The notes beneath the pieces are model-generated. The model was not told where the DNA came from. It saw nothing but the letters and a program-made list of their open reading frames with translations, and made no database searches. Positions 36,795 through 49,232 of a stretch of DNA of 64,000 bases are shown in pieces. Within the stretch, counting starts at the first letter, position 1. Each line of letters opens with the position of its first letter. The position numbers were made by a program, and so were the translations under genes. Source of the stretch: Gammaproteobacteria bacterium (GTDB lineage Bacteria > Pseudomonadota > Gammaproteobacteria > Pseudomonadales > Azotimanducaceae); assembly GCA_007694905.1 (NCBI GenBank), contig REEU01000142.1:62001-126000 (forward strand), in the 5' to 3' direction.

Positions 36795-36833
36795 AACCGC
36801 CCCGATTTCGAATGACGAGGAGCAGTTCTACCG

Positions 36834-38297
36834 ATGGGTAAAGCGACCGGGTTCAAGGAGTTCCCACGCCAAGCCGCACCCTACCGGGATGCGGCAGTCC
36901 GGCTGGTGGACTACAAGGAGATTTTCACTCCGCCGGACGAAGCCCGGCTTCGTACCCAGGGCGCACGCTGCATGGATTGTGGCGTGCCTTTCTGTCAGTC
37001 CGCACCTCACGGCTGCCCGATCTACAACCTGATCCCCGAGTGGAATGACCTGGTCTACCAGGGCCGCTGGCGGGAGGCGCTCGATCGGCTGCATCACACC
37101 AACAACTTCCCGGAGTTCACCGGTCGCGTCTGCCCGGCGCCCTGCGAAGGCGCCTGCGTACTCGGCATCACCGACCCGGCAGTCACCATCAAGAACATCG
37201 AGATGGCCATCATCGATCGCGGCTTTGCCGAAGGCTGGGTGGTGGCGGAACCGCCGGTCAAGCGTACCGGGCGCCGCGTCGCCGTGGTGGGCTCCGGTCC
37301 GGCAGGACTGGCAGCCGCAGCCCAGCTCAACAAGGCAGGGCACTCAGTCACCGTCTACGAGCGCGCCGACCGCATTGGCGGCCTGCTGATGTACGGCATT
37401 CCCAACATGAAACTTGGCAAGGACGTGGTCCAGCGCCGAGTGGACCTGCTCGCGGAGGAGGGCGTCGAATTCGTCACCGGCGCGCACGTCTCCGACGGCT
37501 CCGGCGGCAGCCTCGATGCGCGCAAGCTGCAGCAGGAGTTCGACGCCGTCCTGCTGTCCACTGGCGCCACCCGACCGAGGGACCTGCCGATCCCGGGACG
37601 GGAGCTCGCCGGCGTCCACTTCGCGATGGACTTCCTGCACGCCAATACCAGGAGCCTGCTCGATTCGGAGCATGCCGACGAGGCCTACATATCGGCCAAG
37701 GACAAGAACGTGATCGTCATCGGTGGTGGCGACACCGGGACCGACTGCATCGGCACCTCACTGCGCCACGGCTGCAAGTCGTTGGTCAACTTCGAAATCA
37801 TGCCGCAGCCGCCTCAGGGCCGGTCGGACAGCAATCCCTGGCCCGAGTGGCCGCGCATCTTCCGCGTCGACTACGGTCACGAGGAAGCGGCCCACAAGTT
37901 CGGCGATGACCCCAGGGTCTACTGCATCTCGGGCAAGGCCTTCGTCGACAACGGTAACGGCCACGTCAAAGGCATTCGCACGATCGAGGTGGAATGGTCC
38001 GAAGGCGGACCCAAGGAGATCCCGGGTACCGAAAAGGAATGGGGGGCGGACCTCGTGCTGTTGTCCATGGGCTTTCTTGGGCCTGAGCACCCTGTCGGCG
38101 ATGTTTTGGGGCTGGAATACGACCAGCGCTCCAATTATCAGGCAGAGCACGGTCGCTTCAAGACCAACATCGAAGGTATCTTTGCCGCGGGTGACTGCCG
38201 TCGCGGTCAATCCCTGGTGGTATGGGCCATCAACGAGGGGCGCGAGGCGGCGCGGGAAATCGACCGCCACCTGATGGGGTCCACCGACCTCCCCTGA
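36834..38297 (+). CDS. gltD: Glutamate synthase (NADPH) small subunit
   Basis: Small subunit of GOGAT, 487 residues: an FAD/NADPH oxidoreductase that passes electrons through two 4Fe-4S clusters to GltB. The N-terminal cysteine clusters are [17 protein letters not shown] (near residue 46) and [13 protein letters not shown] (near residue 100). The FAD motif is [17 protein letters not shown]; the NADPH motif is [13 protein letters not shown]. It lies 39 bases after gltB with AGGAG before the ATG, forming one operon under the promoter at 31904. Confidence 0.97.
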   Translation: MGKATGFKEFPRQAAPYRDAAVRLVDYKEIFTPPDEARLRTQGARCMDCGVPFCQSAPHGCPIYNLIPEWNDLVYQGRWREALDRLHHTNNFPEFTGRVCPAPCEGACVLGITDPAVTIKNIEMAIIDRGFAEGWVVAEPPVKRTGRRVAVVGSGPAGLAAAAQLNKAGHSVTVYERADRIGGLLMYGIPNMKLGKDVVQRRVDLLAEEGVEFVTGAHVSDGSGGSLDARKLQQEFDAVLLSTGATRPRDLPIPGRELAGVHFAMDFLHANTRSLLDSEHADEAYISAKDKNVIVIGGGDTGTDCIGTSLRHGCKSLVNFEIMPQPPQGRSDSNPWPEWPRIFRVDYGHEEAAHKFGDDPRVYCISGKAFVDNGNGHVKGIRTIEVEWSEGGPKEIPGTEKEWGADLVLLSMGFLGPEHPVGDVLGLEYDQRSNYQAEHGRFKTNIEGIFAAGDCRRGQSLVVWAINEGREAAREIDRHLMGSTDLP

Positions 38298-38319
38298 ACT
38301 GCTCGAGGCGACCCGCGCT

Positions 38320-39867
38320 TCAGTCCACCAGCTCGGCTTGGATCGACCGGAGGTCACGCAGAAACGGTGGTTGACCGGTCTGGGCGGCCAGGCGGGAAAC
38401 AGCCGCCTGGGCTGCGTCGCGGCTCGGATAGTCTCCCTCCACGATCACGTATTGCCGTGTCCCGTCGCGGCTACGGCTGTAGACCTGGTAGTCATCCGCA
38501 CGATCACGCTCCTCGATCCAGGCCTCCGCTCGGTCCCGGGCCGACAGCACGAACAGCTGCAGCGCGAAACGATTGGGATCCCGGTCCATGAGTGGATGCC
38601 GCGGGGCCTCCATGACGGGAGCCGGATCCGGTGCGGCGACCTCCGGCCTGGTGCGGGGCGGCTCAGCCGGTGCTGCGCCCGCAACTGGTTCTGATGGGAT
38701 CGGCTGCGATGGGATCGGCTGCGATGGGATCGGCGGCACTTGCCCCTGGTCCGCCGGAGGCGTCGGCGTCGCATCCACCGCATCCACCGCATCCACCGCA
38801 TCCACCGCATCGGCCGCTGAGGCTCGCTCGGCAGCGCCCGAGCGTTCGCGGTCAGGGAGCGGGAGCCAGCCACGATCGCGAACGTCTGCAGCAGGCTCCT
38901 GCCGCTGTAACATGGTGCGCGTCACATCCACGGTCACGGGTGTGCCGGGAAGCTCCACCGTTCGACGCTCCTCTGGAGCGGCCGCCGTGTCGGCCGCGGG
39001 CTCGGGCTCCAGCAGCACCGCCAGGAGGACCATCACCAGCAGCGCGACCACGCCGCCGGCGAGCATCATGTGCTGCGGCGACCAGCGCGATCCGCGCTCA
39101 AGGAGAATGCGCCGGGCGACCCCATTGGCCAGGCGCGGCAAGCCGCGCGACGCTACATAGATCTCCTGACAATCCCGCTCGGAGAACGGTGAGGCGCCGT
39201 TCAGTCCTGCGCGTTCGAGCCGAAACTGAAGATATCCGCGCAATTCATTCAGGGTGAAGGGATCAAGGCCGATCTGGTGAACGAGCGGTTCCACACGCTC
39301 GTCGCCCACCACATCGGCAACGGCGCGCGGCAGGTTCTCGCTGCCGAACAAGAGGACGCGTACGTTGGGGGACTCGGCGAACAGTTCAGCAAGGGCGACC
39401 AACTCTTTGAAGGCCTCTGCTTCGAGTTCATTGGCATCGTCCACCAGCACGGCACAAAGCGTCCGGGCCGCTCCGAGTTCCATGATCTGCTGATACAGGC
39501 GCTCACGGATGCCATCGCAGCTCTCCTCCGCATCGACTCCGATACCCATCGACCGCGCCACAGCCCGCAGCATGTTGCGCGACGAAAGAAACACGCCAGC
39601 GGTGATGCGGGCGACCCGTGCATCGTCCGGAAGCCTCCGCTGCAGGATCTGGAAGAACGTTGAGCGGCCGACGCCTTCCGGCCCTGTGACCAGCACCAAC
39701 GGCCGCCCGAGCCCCCACAGGTCCGTGAGCGTATCCATGTGTCGATCGCGCGTACCGGACGGGAAGAATTCCAGCTGCAGGTCCGTATCGGGGAAGGGGT
39801 CGCGTTCCAGCCCCATGGCCACGAAGCGCTCCGTGGCACGATCGAGATCCCGTTCCACAACACTCAC
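38320..39867 (-). CDS. damX: DamX-like AAA ATPase with SPOR domain
   Basis: A 515-residue cell-division protein. An N-terminal ExeA/AAA-like ATPase domain (residues 20-260) has [14 protein letters not shown] as P-loop, with Arg68 in place of the usual Lys, and [10 protein letters not shown] as Walker B. One membrane helix (about 270-290, [16 protein letters not shown]) leads to a Pro/Ala-rich periplasmic linker with short repeats, then a C-terminal SPOR domain (about 430-515, [20 protein letters not shown]) that binds denuded septal peptidoglycan. Position after aroK-aroB is the classic damX locus. It overlaps aroB by 4 bases (ATGA). The Lys-to-Arg change suggests weak or no ATPase activity. 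Confidence 0.85.
   Translation of the reverse strand: MSVVERDLDRATERFVAMGLERDPFPDTDLQLEFFPSGTRDRHMDTLTDLWGLGRPLVLVTGPEGVGRSTFFQILQRRLPDDARVARITAGVFLSSRNMLRAVARSMGIGVDAEESCDGIRERLYQQIMELGAARTLCAVLVDDANELEAEAFKELVALAELFAESPNVRVLLFGSENLPRAVADVVGDERVEPLVHQIGLDPFTLNELRGYLQFRLERAGLNGASPFSERDCQEIYVASRGLPRLANGVARRILLERGSRWSPQHMMLAGGVVALLVMVLLAVLLEPEPAADTAAAPEERRTVELPGTPVTVDVTRTMLQRQEPAADVRDRGWLPLPDRERSGAAERASAADAVDAVDAVDAVDATPTPPADQGQVPPIPSQPIPSQPIPSEPVAGAAPAEPPRTRPEVAAPDPAPVMEAPRHPLMDRDPNRFALQLFVLSARDRAEAWIEERDRADDYQVYSRSRDGTRQYVIVEGDYPSRDAAQAAVSRLAAQTGQPPFLRDLRSIQAELVD
38693..38737 (-). repeat. Three 15-base tandem repeats in damX linker
   Basis: GATGGGATCGGCTGC occurs at 38693-38707 and 38708-38722, with a variant at 38723-38737. 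On the coding strand it encodes repeated IPSQP units of the periplasmic linker. Coding tandem repeats of this kind readily change copy number. Confidence 0.9.
38771..38815 (-). repeat. Four to five 9-base tandem repeats in damX linker
   Basis: GCATCCACC is repeated four times exactly (38771-38806), followed by GCATCGGCC. It encodes a DAV-DAV-DAV run in the linker of the DamX-like protein. The frame is kept by every unit. Confidence 0.9.
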
Positions 39868-40970
39868 GGCGAAGCTCCGGCCGCCGCCAGCGTCCCTGCA
39901 ATCACATCCCGCGGGATATCGTCGCGAACCACGGCCGTTCCGAGACCCTCGAGGACGATCAACCGCAGACGGCCATCGATCACCTTCTTGTCCACGGCCA
40001 TGTGGTCGAGAAATCTCTCGACTCCAAGATCGTCGGGAGGCCGGGTCGGCAGACCCGCCGCCGCCACCAGCAGACGAATACGCTCAGCATGTTCCTCGTC
40101 AAGGGTGCCGAGACGGACCGAGAGCTCTGCGGCAAGCACCATGCCGACGGCCACGGCCTCACCGTGAAGCCAGCTGCGATATCCGGTGTGCGTCTCGATG
40201 GCATGACCGAAGGTATGGCCGAAATTGAGGATGGCCCGCACCCCGGACTCGCGCTCGTCGGCGGCTACCACGCCCGCCTTGGTAATGCAGGAACGCTCGA
40301 TCGCCACCGACAACGCCCCGGCATCGCCTGCGAGCAGAGCCGGCATGGACTGCTCCAACCAGCCAAAGAAGTCCGCATCCCGGATGCAACCGTACTTGAT
40401 CACCTCGGCCAGACCGGCAGCGAGTTCACGGCGCGGCAGCGTCACCAGCACATCGGTGTCGATCAAAACTCCGCGTGGTTGGTGAAACGCGCCGATCATA
40501 TTCTTCCCGCGGGCGTGATTGACCGCCGTCTTGCCGCCAATGGACGAGTCCACCTGGGCCAGCAGCGTGGTGGGGATCTGAATGAAAGCCACCCCGCGCT
40601 GATAGCAGGCCGCGGCGAACCCGGTCATGTCCCCAATGACCCCGCCACCGAGTGCCACCAGGGTGGTGGCCCGCGAGTGGCGCCGCTCGAGAAGGGCTTC
40701 GATGATGTGTTCCAGCGTGCCGAGATGCTTGTGGGACTCACCGTCTGGGAGTATCAGCGTATCGATGCGTCGGTCACCGCAGGCAGGGAGAATGCGATCG
40801 AGATAGAGGGGCGCAACGGTTTCGTTGCTGACGATGAAAACTTCCCGGCCCGTGATCCATCGCTGCAGCTCCGGATGGCCGTCGATAAGCCCGGAGCCGA
40901 TGAGGATCGGGTAGCTGCGGTCTCCGTCAGGTCCGCCCAGATGCACGTCGATCCGCCGGACCGCAGGCAT
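39864..40970 (-). CDS. aroB: 3-dehydroquinate synthase
   Basis: Second shikimate-pathway enzyme, 368 residues: converts DAHP to 3-dehydroquinate with NAD and a divalent metal. Key tracts: [38 protein letters not shown] (NAD glycine loop), [28 protein letters not shown] and the metal-site His in [11 protein letters not shown] plus [11 protein letters not shown]. It lies 26 bases after aroK and overlaps damX by 4 bases, so aroK-aroB-damX is one transcript. Confidence 0.97.
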   Translation of the reverse strand: MPAVRRIDVHLGGPDGDRSYPILIGSGLIDGHPELQRWITGREVFIVSNETVAPLYLDRILPACGDRRIDTLILPDGESHKHLGTLEHIIEALLERRHSRATTLVALGGGVIGDMTGFAAACYQRGVAFIQIPTTLLAQVDSSIGGKTAVNHARGKNMIGAFHQPRGVLIDTDVLVTLPRRELAAGLAEVIKYGCIRDADFFGWLEQSMPALLAGDAGALSVAIERSCITKAGVVAADERESGVRAILNFGHTFGHAIETHTGYRSWLHGEAVAVGMVLAAELSVRLGTLDEEHAERIRLLVAAAGLPTRPPDDLGVERFLDHMAVDKKVIDGRLRLIVLEGLGTAVVRDDIPRDVIAGTLAAAGASP

Positions 40971-40996
40971 TGCAGACTCCTCGAGGCTATCCGCTT

Positions 40997-41521
40997 TCAG
41001 TCCTGGCCCTCCCGCAGCACCCGCGCAATCTCCCCTGCGAGCACTTTGGCGGAACGCCGATCGGCCGTAAAGACATGGTCGGCCACCTCACGATACAGGG
41101 GATCGCGCTCGTCCCGCAGACGCTCGAGCACCTCCCGGGGTTCGCCGCTCTGCAGCAACGGCCGATTGCGATCGTGGCTGGTGCGTTCGACCTGCTGCTC
41201 GAGGGGCGCATCGAGGTAGATCACCGTTCCGCGACTGATGAGGCGCTTGCGGTTCTCCTCGTCGATCACCGCGCCACCACCGGTTGCGACCAGCACGCCC
41301 TGCCGCGCCGTCAGCTCATCGAGCATGGCGGCTTCCCGACGCCGGAATCCCTCCTCGCCCTCCACATCGAAGATCCAGGCGATGTCGGCGCCTGTGCGTC
41401 GCTCGATCTCCCGGTCTGTATCGACGAACTCGAGCCCGAGCGCCTCGGCGAGCAATTTGCCCACCGTGGTCTTGCCCGCACCCATGGGACCGATCACGAA
41501 AACGTTGCGCGGTTTCTCCAT
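40997..41521 (-). CDS. aroK: Shikimate kinase
   Basis: A 174-residue kinase phosphorylating shikimate at the 3-hydroxyl with ATP. P-loop [18 protein letters not shown] (Lys17), shikimate-binding [11 protein letters not shown], the GGGA segment [10 protein letters not shown] and the lid arginine in NRPLL are all present. The start at 41521 ([11 protein letters not shown]) is standard for the family. It sits between pilQ and aroB as in most gammaproteobacteria. Confidence 0.97.
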   Translation of the reverse strand: MEKPRNVFVIGPMGAGKTTVGKLLAEALGLEFVDTDREIERRTGADIAWIFDVEGEEGFRRREAAMLDELTARQGVLVATGGGAVIDEENRKRLISRGTVIYLDAPLEQQVERTSHDRNRPLLQSGEPREVLERLRDERDPLYREVADHVFTADRRSAKVLAGEIARVLREGQD

Positions 41522-41648
41522 GCCCTCTCTGAACCGAAGGATGACAATGTGGGCCGCAGGCCACCCATCCCGTGGCGCCGATGCGGAATCGGGAGCGGTG
41601 CGCGCACGTCACCGCCAACCCGGACCTCAGCAATCCCGGCCGCAGTGC

Positions 41649-43751
41649 TCAACGCCGCGTCAGGGTATCCTGAATGATACGCGGCGTGATGAAGATAAGC
41701 AGTTCCTGCTTCTCTTCAGATTGCTGATTGCGGCGGAACAAGCCCCCCACCATCGGCAGATCGCCGAGGAAGGGTGTCTTGTCCGTCGTCCGGTTGGTGC
41801 TGGTCTGGAAGACACCACCGAGCACCAGCGTCTGGCCATTATCCACCAGAACCTGGGTGGTGATCGAGTTGGTATTGATGCTCGGAATCCCGCCGAAGAC
41901 CTGACCGACAGAATCCTGGTTCACGGCGAGGTCCATGATGATCCGATCATCGGGCGTAATCTGGGGCGTGACCTCGAGGGACAGCACCGCCTCCTTGAAC
42001 TGAGTGGCGGTGGCACCGCTGGCCGCGGCCTCCTGGAAGGGAATTTCCACCCCGGACGCCACAGTCGCCGTCTGCTTGTCGGCCGTAATGACCTTAGGAC
42101 GCGCCACCACTTCGGCCTGACCGTCAGTGGCGAGTGCCGACAGTTCGAGATCGAGCAGATATTCACTGCCAGTGAGGCCAATGGCGAACGACGAGGTGGC
42201 ACCACCCGCCGGCAGGTTGACGGCCAGGGCGTCCGGGAAGCTCACCGATGCGGGACCACCGGCACGAATCTGCGAGAGACTTTCCTGGCGGCCACCGATG
42301 GAGACGAAATTGTTGCCGCCCACACTGTCCTGATAGCCACCGCCCCAGCGGATGCCCAGAGACTGCGTGAAATTGGTGTTGGCCGTGACGATCCGCGCCT
42401 CGATCTGCACCTGACGTACGGGAATGTCGAGCTGCTGCAGGACGCGGCGGATGTCACTGAGACGCTCGGACGTGTCTGTGAGGATGATGGCGTTGGTCCG
42501 ATCATCGACGATCACACTGCCACGCTCGGACAGCAGTCGCGCCTCGCCCTCACCGGCAGCCCGGAACAGCTGCACGATCTGGGAGGCATTGGCATAGCGG
42601 ACCTGAATGAACTCGGTACGCAACGGCGCCAGCTCCTGGATCTGCCGCTGGTTGTCGAGTTCTTGACGCTCCCGGGCAGCAATTTCCGCCGCCGGCCCCA
42701 CCATCAGGACATTACCCATCTCACGCTTGTCGAGACCCTTGGTGCGCAGGACGATCTCCAGCGCCTGATCCCAGGGCACGTTCTGCAGCCGGAGCGTGAT
42801 GCGACCGCTCACGGTATCGCTGGCGACCAGGTTCATATCAGTGAAGTCAGCGATCAACTGCAGCACCGAGCGCACCTCGATGTCCTGGAAGTTGAGCGAC
42901 AGCTTCTCGCCCTTGAAGCGGAACGGATCGTCGATCCGCGCTCTGTCCTCGGGACGGGAGCGGCTGACGTTGACCGTCAGCGTGTCGTCGGCCTGATAGG
43001 CCATGTACTCGTAGTCATCCCGGGGCCGAATGGTGATGACGGCCCGACCTGACTGCTCCACGGCATCGACGGTTTCCACCGGAGTCGCGAAATCGGTCAC
43101 GTCCAGGCGCCGCCGCAGGGCCTGAGGCAGGGTGGTGCCGGACACCTCGACACGAATATTGCCCGCTTCGCTGCGTACGTCGACGGGCGCGCGAGGATTG
43201 GACAGCCGAATCACCACCTGACCTTCGCCCTCCGGACCGCGCCGGAAATCGATGTCCCGAATGGTGGAGGGACCGGCATCCGAAGGCTGCGTGCGCGCCA
43301 CGCTCGGGGGCGCGGCGACCGGACCGGGATCCACACCGGCACCACCCACGTCGAGGAACAGGGAGTTGCCCCTGACGCTGCTCTCGTAGGGCACGAGGCG
43401 GGTCAGGTTGACGATCACCCGCAGCCGACCACCGGCTTCAACCACGGTCACGCTGCGCGCATTACCTGTACCGAGACTGTGGTAACGGGAATCCAGCGCA
43501 CTGACGACACCGTCCAGATCGATGGCAATACGCGCCGGCTGGTCAATGGTGTAGCCGGAGGGCTCAGGCGGCGTCGAGTCGAACTTAAGTTCGATCTGAG
43601 TGACGTCGTTGGGCAGACTCGAGAAGCGAATATCTTCCAACGTACCGGCCTGCGCGTGTGCCGCCAGCGCCATGATGCCCAGGAGCGCCAGGAAGCGGCC
43701 GATCACAGCCCCTTCCATCCACTTCCTGTCGCTTCGCATCGGTGCTCGCAT
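41649..43751 (-). CDS. pilQ: Type IV pilus secretin PilQ
   Basis: Outer-membrane secretin, 700 residues, through which type IV pili emerge. A signal peptide ends near AHAQA (residue 35). Two AMIN domains (peptidoglycan binding, about 37-280) are followed by the N0/N1 secretin-TonB region (LSLNFQDIEVRSVLQLIADF) and the secretin pore domain, with VEARIVTANTNFTQSLGIRW and the closing signature ELLIFITPRIIQD. The start could be ATG 43751, 43739 or 43718; all keep the signal peptide. Last gene of the pilMNOPQ run; aroK follows after 127 bases. Confidence 0.96.
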   Translation of the reverse strand: MRAPMRSDRKWMEGAVIGRFLALLGIMALAAHAQAGTLEDIRFSSLPNDVTQIELKFDSTPPEPSGYTIDQPARIAIDLDGVVSALDSRYHSLGTGNARSVTVVEAGGRLRVIVNLTRLVPYESSVRGNSLFLDVGGAGVDPGPVAAPPSVARTQPSDAGPSTIRDIDFRRGPEGEGQVVIRLSNPRAPVDVRSEAGNIRVEVSGTTLPQALRRRLDVTDFATPVETVDAVEQSGRAVITIRPRDDYEYMAYQADDTLTVNVSRSRPEDRARIDDPFRFKGEKLSLNFQDIEVRSVLQLIADFTDMNLVASDTVSGRITLRLQNVPWDQALEIVLRTKGLDKREMGNVLMVGPAAEIAARERQELDNQRQIQELAPLRTEFIQVRYANASQIVQLFRAAGEGEARLLSERGSVIVDDRTNAIILTDTSERLSDIRRVLQQLDIPVRQVQIEARIVTANTNFTQSLGIRWGGGYQDSVGGNNFVSIGGRQESLSQIRAGGPASVSFPDALAVNLPAGGATSSFAIGLTGSEYLLDLELSALATDGQAEVVARPKVITADKQTATVASGVEIPFQEAAASGATATQFKEAVLSLEVTPQITPDDRIIMDLAVNQDSVGQVFGGIPSINTNSITTQVLVDNGQTLVLGGVFQTSTNRTTDKTPFLGDLPMVGGLFRRNQQSEEKQELLIFITPRIIQDTLTRR

Positions 43752-43824
43752 GATGAATTCCCCGATTGATCTGCTGGATCATCCAGCACTGCGCACCGCA
43801 ATCCGGCGCGCCCCTTTGTGATGT

Positions 43825-44349
43825 TCAGCCGTCCTGCTGCAGACGGATGGAACGCGACCGCAGGAGCCAGCCGCCGGCGCCGTCCGGAACGATCTCCTCG
43901 AGTTCGATACCCGATTCGGCGACCTCCTGAATGCGACCGTGGTTCTGGCCCATAAAGTCGCCCCTCGTCACCCGATGCACGCCGCCCCGTCCATCCCTGA
44001 TCAGGGCGAACGTGTCGTCCTGACGCTCCAGCGTCCCGACCATGCGCAGTTCGTTGAGCGAGAACTGCTCCAGGAACTGCTGGACCCGATTCGGATCAGG
44101 CCTCACGTCCGGCATACCCTCAGGGCGCCGGCGCTGCTCCACGGGCGGATCGAAGGGGCTGCGCTTGCCTGCCGCGCTGTAGGCGAAGGGCTGGTAGGGC
44201 TGGAATTCAGGTACCGGCTCCGGCGGCCGCGCCGGGCGCGCGCGAACTTCATTCATGAACGCCTCGAGATCAGTAAAGCGCTGCTGACCTGAAGAGCAGC
44301 CCGCCAGAGTCACAGCGAGGACGATGAGGGTGAGCAGGCGCAGCATCAT
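43825..44349 (-). CDS. pilP: Type IV pilus assembly lipoprotein PilP
   Basis: A 174-residue inner-membrane lipoprotein that links the PilN-PilO heterodimer to PilQ. The lipobox is LAGCSS with Cys18 as the acylated residue. A disordered Pro-rich stretch (residues 35-65) leads to the small beta domain (FSLNELRMVGTLERQDDTFA, RVTRGDFMGQNHGRIQEV). Its ATG overlaps the pilO stop (ATGA). Confidence 0.95.
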   Translation of the reverse strand: MMLRLLTLIVLAVTLAGCSSGQQRFTDLEAFMNEVRARPARPPEPVPEFQPYQPFAYSAAGKRSPFDPPVEQRRRPEGMPDVRPDPNRVQQFLEQFSLNELRMVGTLERQDDTFALIRDGRGGVHRVTRGDFMGQNHGRIQEVAESGIELEEIVPDGAGGWLLRSRSIRLQQDG

Positions 44350-44987
44350 GAACCCCCATCCTGATAGCGATAGGTCCGGGCCTGAATCTGCATGGTCAGC
44401 TCGCCGTCACCTTCGCTGCGGGCGCCGCGTCCGCCGCGTGCGCGCTCCGGAGTGATGCTGAAATCGTGCAGGGTCACGATCCGGGACAGGTTGGCGACGC
44501 CACTGACGAAGGCGCCCATGCCGTGATACGTGCCCGACACTGTGATCGAGATCGGCAGCTCCCGGTAGAACTCCGCCTCCCGCTCAGCCTGCAGGTCGAT
44601 GGCGCTGAATTTCAGCCCCGAGTCGAGACCTGTCATGGTGATGTCCTCGAGCAGCCCGGGAACTTCCGTATCAGTGGGCAGCTGCCGCAACATGGCGCCG
44701 AAGGATTCCTGCATCTCCTCCTGCTGACGACGCAGAATGTCCAGATTCGCTGCATCTCGAGCCTTGGTTTCGAACTGCCCCCGCAACGTCTGTTCCTGAC
44801 GGGCCTCCCGCTCGAGCTGCTCGAGCTTGCCCGTGAGGTAGAAGAAGTAGCCGCCGGCAGCGGCCAGCGTGAACACGAGCACCAGCGCAACGACCTTCGC
44901 CGGACCCGGCCAGTCGCCGGGGTTGTTCATGTCCAGACTGTTGAAGTCGAAGTTCTGGAGCTGCTGCAGCGTGTCCTGGAACGCCAT
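44346..44987 (-). CDS. pilO: Type IV pilus inner-membrane protein PilO
   Basis: A 213-residue bitopic protein: short cytoplasmic N-terminus with NNPGDWPGP, one membrane helix (about residues 32-52), a periplasmic coiled coil (QLEREARQEQTLRGQFETKA) and a ferredoxin-like domain (ITVSGTYHGMGAFVSGVANL). It pairs with PilN in the alignment complex. It starts 3 bases after the pilN stop and overlaps pilP by 4 bases. Confidence 0.95.
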   Translation of the reverse strand: MAFQDTLQQLQNFDFNSLDMNNPGDWPGPAKVVALVLVFTLAAAGGYFFYLTGKLEQLEREARQEQTLRGQFETKARDAANLDILRRQQEEMQESFGAMLRQLPTDTEVPGLLEDITMTGLDSGLKFSAIDLQAEREAEFYRELPISITVSGTYHGMGAFVSGVANLSRIVTLHDFSITPERARGGRGARSEGDGELTMQIQARTYRYQDGGS

Positions 44988-44990
44988 GCC

Positions 44991-46645
<1,655 letters not shown>

Positions 46646-46677
46646 TTACGCCAAATTTGTAGCAAGTCACGTTAAAT

Positions 46678-46692
46678 TACATTCTAAATGTA
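46678..46692. promoter_or_regulatory. Inverted repeat between pilM and the PBP1A gene
   Basis: TACATT-CTA-AATGTA, a perfect 6-base inverted repeat with a 3-base spacer, lies in the A/T-rich 102-base gap between the two divergent genes. It could be an operator or overlap a promoter of either; no known site type is matched. Confidence 0.35.
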
Positions 46693-46720
46693 GTCGCGAC
46701 CAGCCCCTTTCGCCACCTTC

Positions 46721-49198
46721 ATGCAAAACATCGATTATCAACACAAGGTCATGAAATCCTTGGTCTTTCAAAACTACATCTGGATCGCTCGCGGACTGGC
46801 GATCATGCTCGGAACCGGCGCTGCAGCAGCGATCATGACCATCGCTGCTGTGTATCTCTATCTCGACCCCCAGATTCCCAGCGCCGCCAGCTACCGCGAA
46901 CTGCGCCTGCAAACACCCTTGCGCATCTACGCCGAGGACGGCAGCTTCATTGCCGAATACGGTGAACGGCGACGCATCCCCCTATCCATAGACCAGTTTC
47001 CGCCACTTTTCATCCATGCGGTGCTGGATACCGAGGACAAACGGTTCTACGCGCACGGCGGTATCGATTTTGTGACGCTCGTCAGGTCAACCGTGCAACT
47101 CCTTGCCAACCCTGACGAGATTCCGCCGGGGGCGAGCACGATCACGATGCAACTGGCGCGCAACATCTCCTTCACGCTGGAACAGACCTTCCTGCGCAAG
47201 TTCAAGGAAATGCTGCTGGCGGTGAAAATCGAGAATGAGCTCAGCAAGGATGAGATCCTCGAGCTCTACCTGAATGTGATTCCCTTCGGCCATCGTGCCT
47301 ACGGCGGCGAGGCGGCCGCCCGCACCTACTACGGTCGCTCGCTTACGGAGCTCGACGTGGCCGAACTGGCGATGCTTGCGGGTATTCCGCAGGCGCCGAG
47401 TATCACCAACCCGGTCAGCGGGCCGGATCGTGCCGTACGTCGACGCAACGTCATCCTGCGCAACATGTACGAGTCGGGCAGGATGGACACGGACACCTAC
47501 CGGGCTGCCCTGGCGGCGCCGAACATCGCCCGCCTGCATCAGCGCGATCGCGACCTGGAAGCCCCCTGGGTGGCTGAATGGGCGCGCCGAACGGTACTGG
47601 AGCGCTACGGCCGGGCGGCCTACGACGACAGCTTCGAGGCTTTTACCAGCGTCGACCCGGTGCTGCAGGAAAGCGCCAACCAATCCCTGCGCAACGGCCT
47701 GATCGCCTATGATCGGCGCCACGGTTACCGCGGCCCGGAGCGGACCCTGACGGCCCCGCCCGGGGACGAGCCCCTGGATGACGACACCCTGGACCGCTGG
47801 CAGCGTACCGTGGCGCAGACGCCCACGTTCGGTGATGAGGTCCCGGCGCTGGTCATTGGGCTGGATGACGAAGGGTTCGAGGCCCTGCTCGGAGACGGCA
47901 GGCGGGTGCGGGTGGAACTGGCGCAGATGCGCTGGGCACGACCCTACCTGACCGTGAACAGCCGCGGCGCCCGCCCCGATCATCCGCGCGCGGTGGTGGA
48001 CCGGGGCCATCTGGTCCGACTCAGCCCTGACGGCGAAGGGGGCTGGCGCCTGGGCCAGGTTCCCGAAGTCCAGGGTGCCCTGGTGGCGATGCGCCCGCAG
48101 GATGGCGCCATTCGTGCCATGGTCGGCGGCTTCGACTTCCGCCACTCCCAGTTCAACAACGCCAATCAGGCGGCCCGGCAGCCAGGCTCGGCATTCAAGC
48201 CGTTCATCTACTCCGCTGCGCTGGAGGCGGGGGAAACTGCTGCCAGCATCTTCAATGATGCCCCGCTCGTATTCGAGGATGCGGCGCTCGAAGCCATCTA
48301 CCGGCCGCGCAACGACAGCGGCCAGTTCGGCGGGCCCACCCGACTGCGCCCCGCTCTGTTTCGATCCGTCAATCTGGTATCCATGCGGGTCCTGATGAAG
48401 ATCGGCGCCGGCCATGCGATCGAGCACGCGGGTCGCTTCGGCTTCGATACCGCCGGGTTTCCCCGCAACCTGCAGCTTGCCATCGGCGGGGGCACCATGG
48501 GCGTGACGCCGCTGGACATGGCGCGTGCCTACGGGGTTTACGCCAATGGCGGCTATCTGGTCGAGCCCTGGCTGGTGGAGCGCATCGATCAGGCGGGTGA
48601 AACGCTGTTCACGGCAGAACCGCTGCTGGCCTGTTCCGACGAGTGCCAGCAGATCCCCAACGGCAACGGCAGGCTTGCGGTCGAAGTGGCGGACGACGCG
48701 GACGAACACCTTCCGCGCAGCGCGCCGCGGGTGCTCGACGAGCGCGTCGCCTACATCATGCATTCACTGCTAGGGGACGTTATCCAGCACGGCACGGGAC
48801 GACGGGCACGCACACTCGAGCGTGCCGATCTCGGCGGCAAGACCGGAACCACTAACGAGGCCGACACGTGGTTCGCCGGCTACCAGCACGATCTCGCCGC
48901 CGTGGTCTGGATCGGATTCGCCAACAACCAACCTCTGGGCAACAACGAATTCGGCTCCAATACCGCACTGCCCGTGTGGGTGGAGTTCATGGAAACAGCG
49001 CTGCGGGGGGTCCCGGAATTCACGTGGGACCAGCCGCCCGGCGTGGTGCGGATGCGCATCGATCCGCACACGGGCCTGCCGGTGAGCCTGGACCAGTCCG
49101 GAGCCATCTTTGAACTGTTCACGACGGAAACCGCACCTGAGGCCCGGACATCGCCAACGCCAAGGGATCCCGAAGCCAGACCCGAATCGATCTTCTGA
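46721..49198 (+). CDS. mrcA: Penicillin-binding protein 1A (bifunctional glycosyltransferase/transpeptidase)
   Basis: An 825-residue class A PBP that polymerises and cross-links peptidoglycan. One membrane helix (about residues 25-47) is followed by the GT51 domain with catalytic Glu105 in TEDKRFYAHGGID and RKFKEMLLAVKIENELSKDE. A middle OB-like domain precedes the transpeptidase, with Ser490-Ala-Phe-Lys (PGSAFKPF), SVN, and KTGT starting at Lys707 (GGKTGTTNEADTWF). The start may be ATG 46721 or 46751 (MKSLVFQNY). It is divergent from pilM. Confidence 0.95.
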   Translation: MQNIDYQHKVMKSLVFQNYIWIARGLAIMLGTGAAAAIMTIAAVYLYLDPQIPSAASYRELRLQTPLRIYAEDGSFIAEYGERRRIPLSIDQFPPLFIHAVLDTEDKRFYAHGGIDFVTLVRSTVQLLANPDEIPPGASTITMQLARNISFTLEQTFLRKFKEMLLAVKIENELSKDEILELYLNVIPFGHRAYGGEAAARTYYGRSLTELDVAELAMLAGIPQAPSITNPVSGPDRAVRRRNVILRNMYESGRMDTDTYRAALAAPNIARLHQRDRDLEAPWVAEWARRTVLERYGRAAYDDSFEAFTSVDPVLQESANQSLRNGLIAYDRRHGYRGPERTLTAPPGDEPLDDDTLDRWQRTVAQTPTFGDEVPALVIGLDDEGFEALLGDGRRVRVELAQMRWARPYLTVNSRGARPDHPRAVVDRGHLVRLSPDGEGGWRLGQVPEVQGALVAMRPQDGAIRAMVGGFDFRHSQFNNANQAARQPGSAFKPFIYSAALEAGETAASIFNDAPLVFEDAALEAIYRPRNDSGQFGGPTRLRPALFRSVNLVSMRVLMKIGAGHAIEHAGRFGFDTAGFPRNLQLAIGGGTMGVTPLDMARAYGVYANGGYLVEPWLVERIDQAGETLFTAEPLLACSDECQQIPNGNGRLAVEVADDADEHLPRSAPRVLDERVAYIMHSLLGDVIQHGTGRRARTLERADLGGKTGTTNEADTWFAGYQHDLAAVVWIGFANNQPLGNNEFGSNTALPVWVEFMETALRGVPEFTWDQPPGVVRMRIDPHTGLPVSLDQSGAIFELFTTETAPEARTSPTPRDPEARPESIF

Positions 49199-49232
49199 GA
49201 CAGGCGCCGGAACGTGGTGCCACCACCGGCGA

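Noticed and set aside
38771-38815. Short regular repeats that might suggest a CRISPR array
   Set aside because: Nine-base units with no spacers, all in frame inside damX; they are coding tandem repeats.
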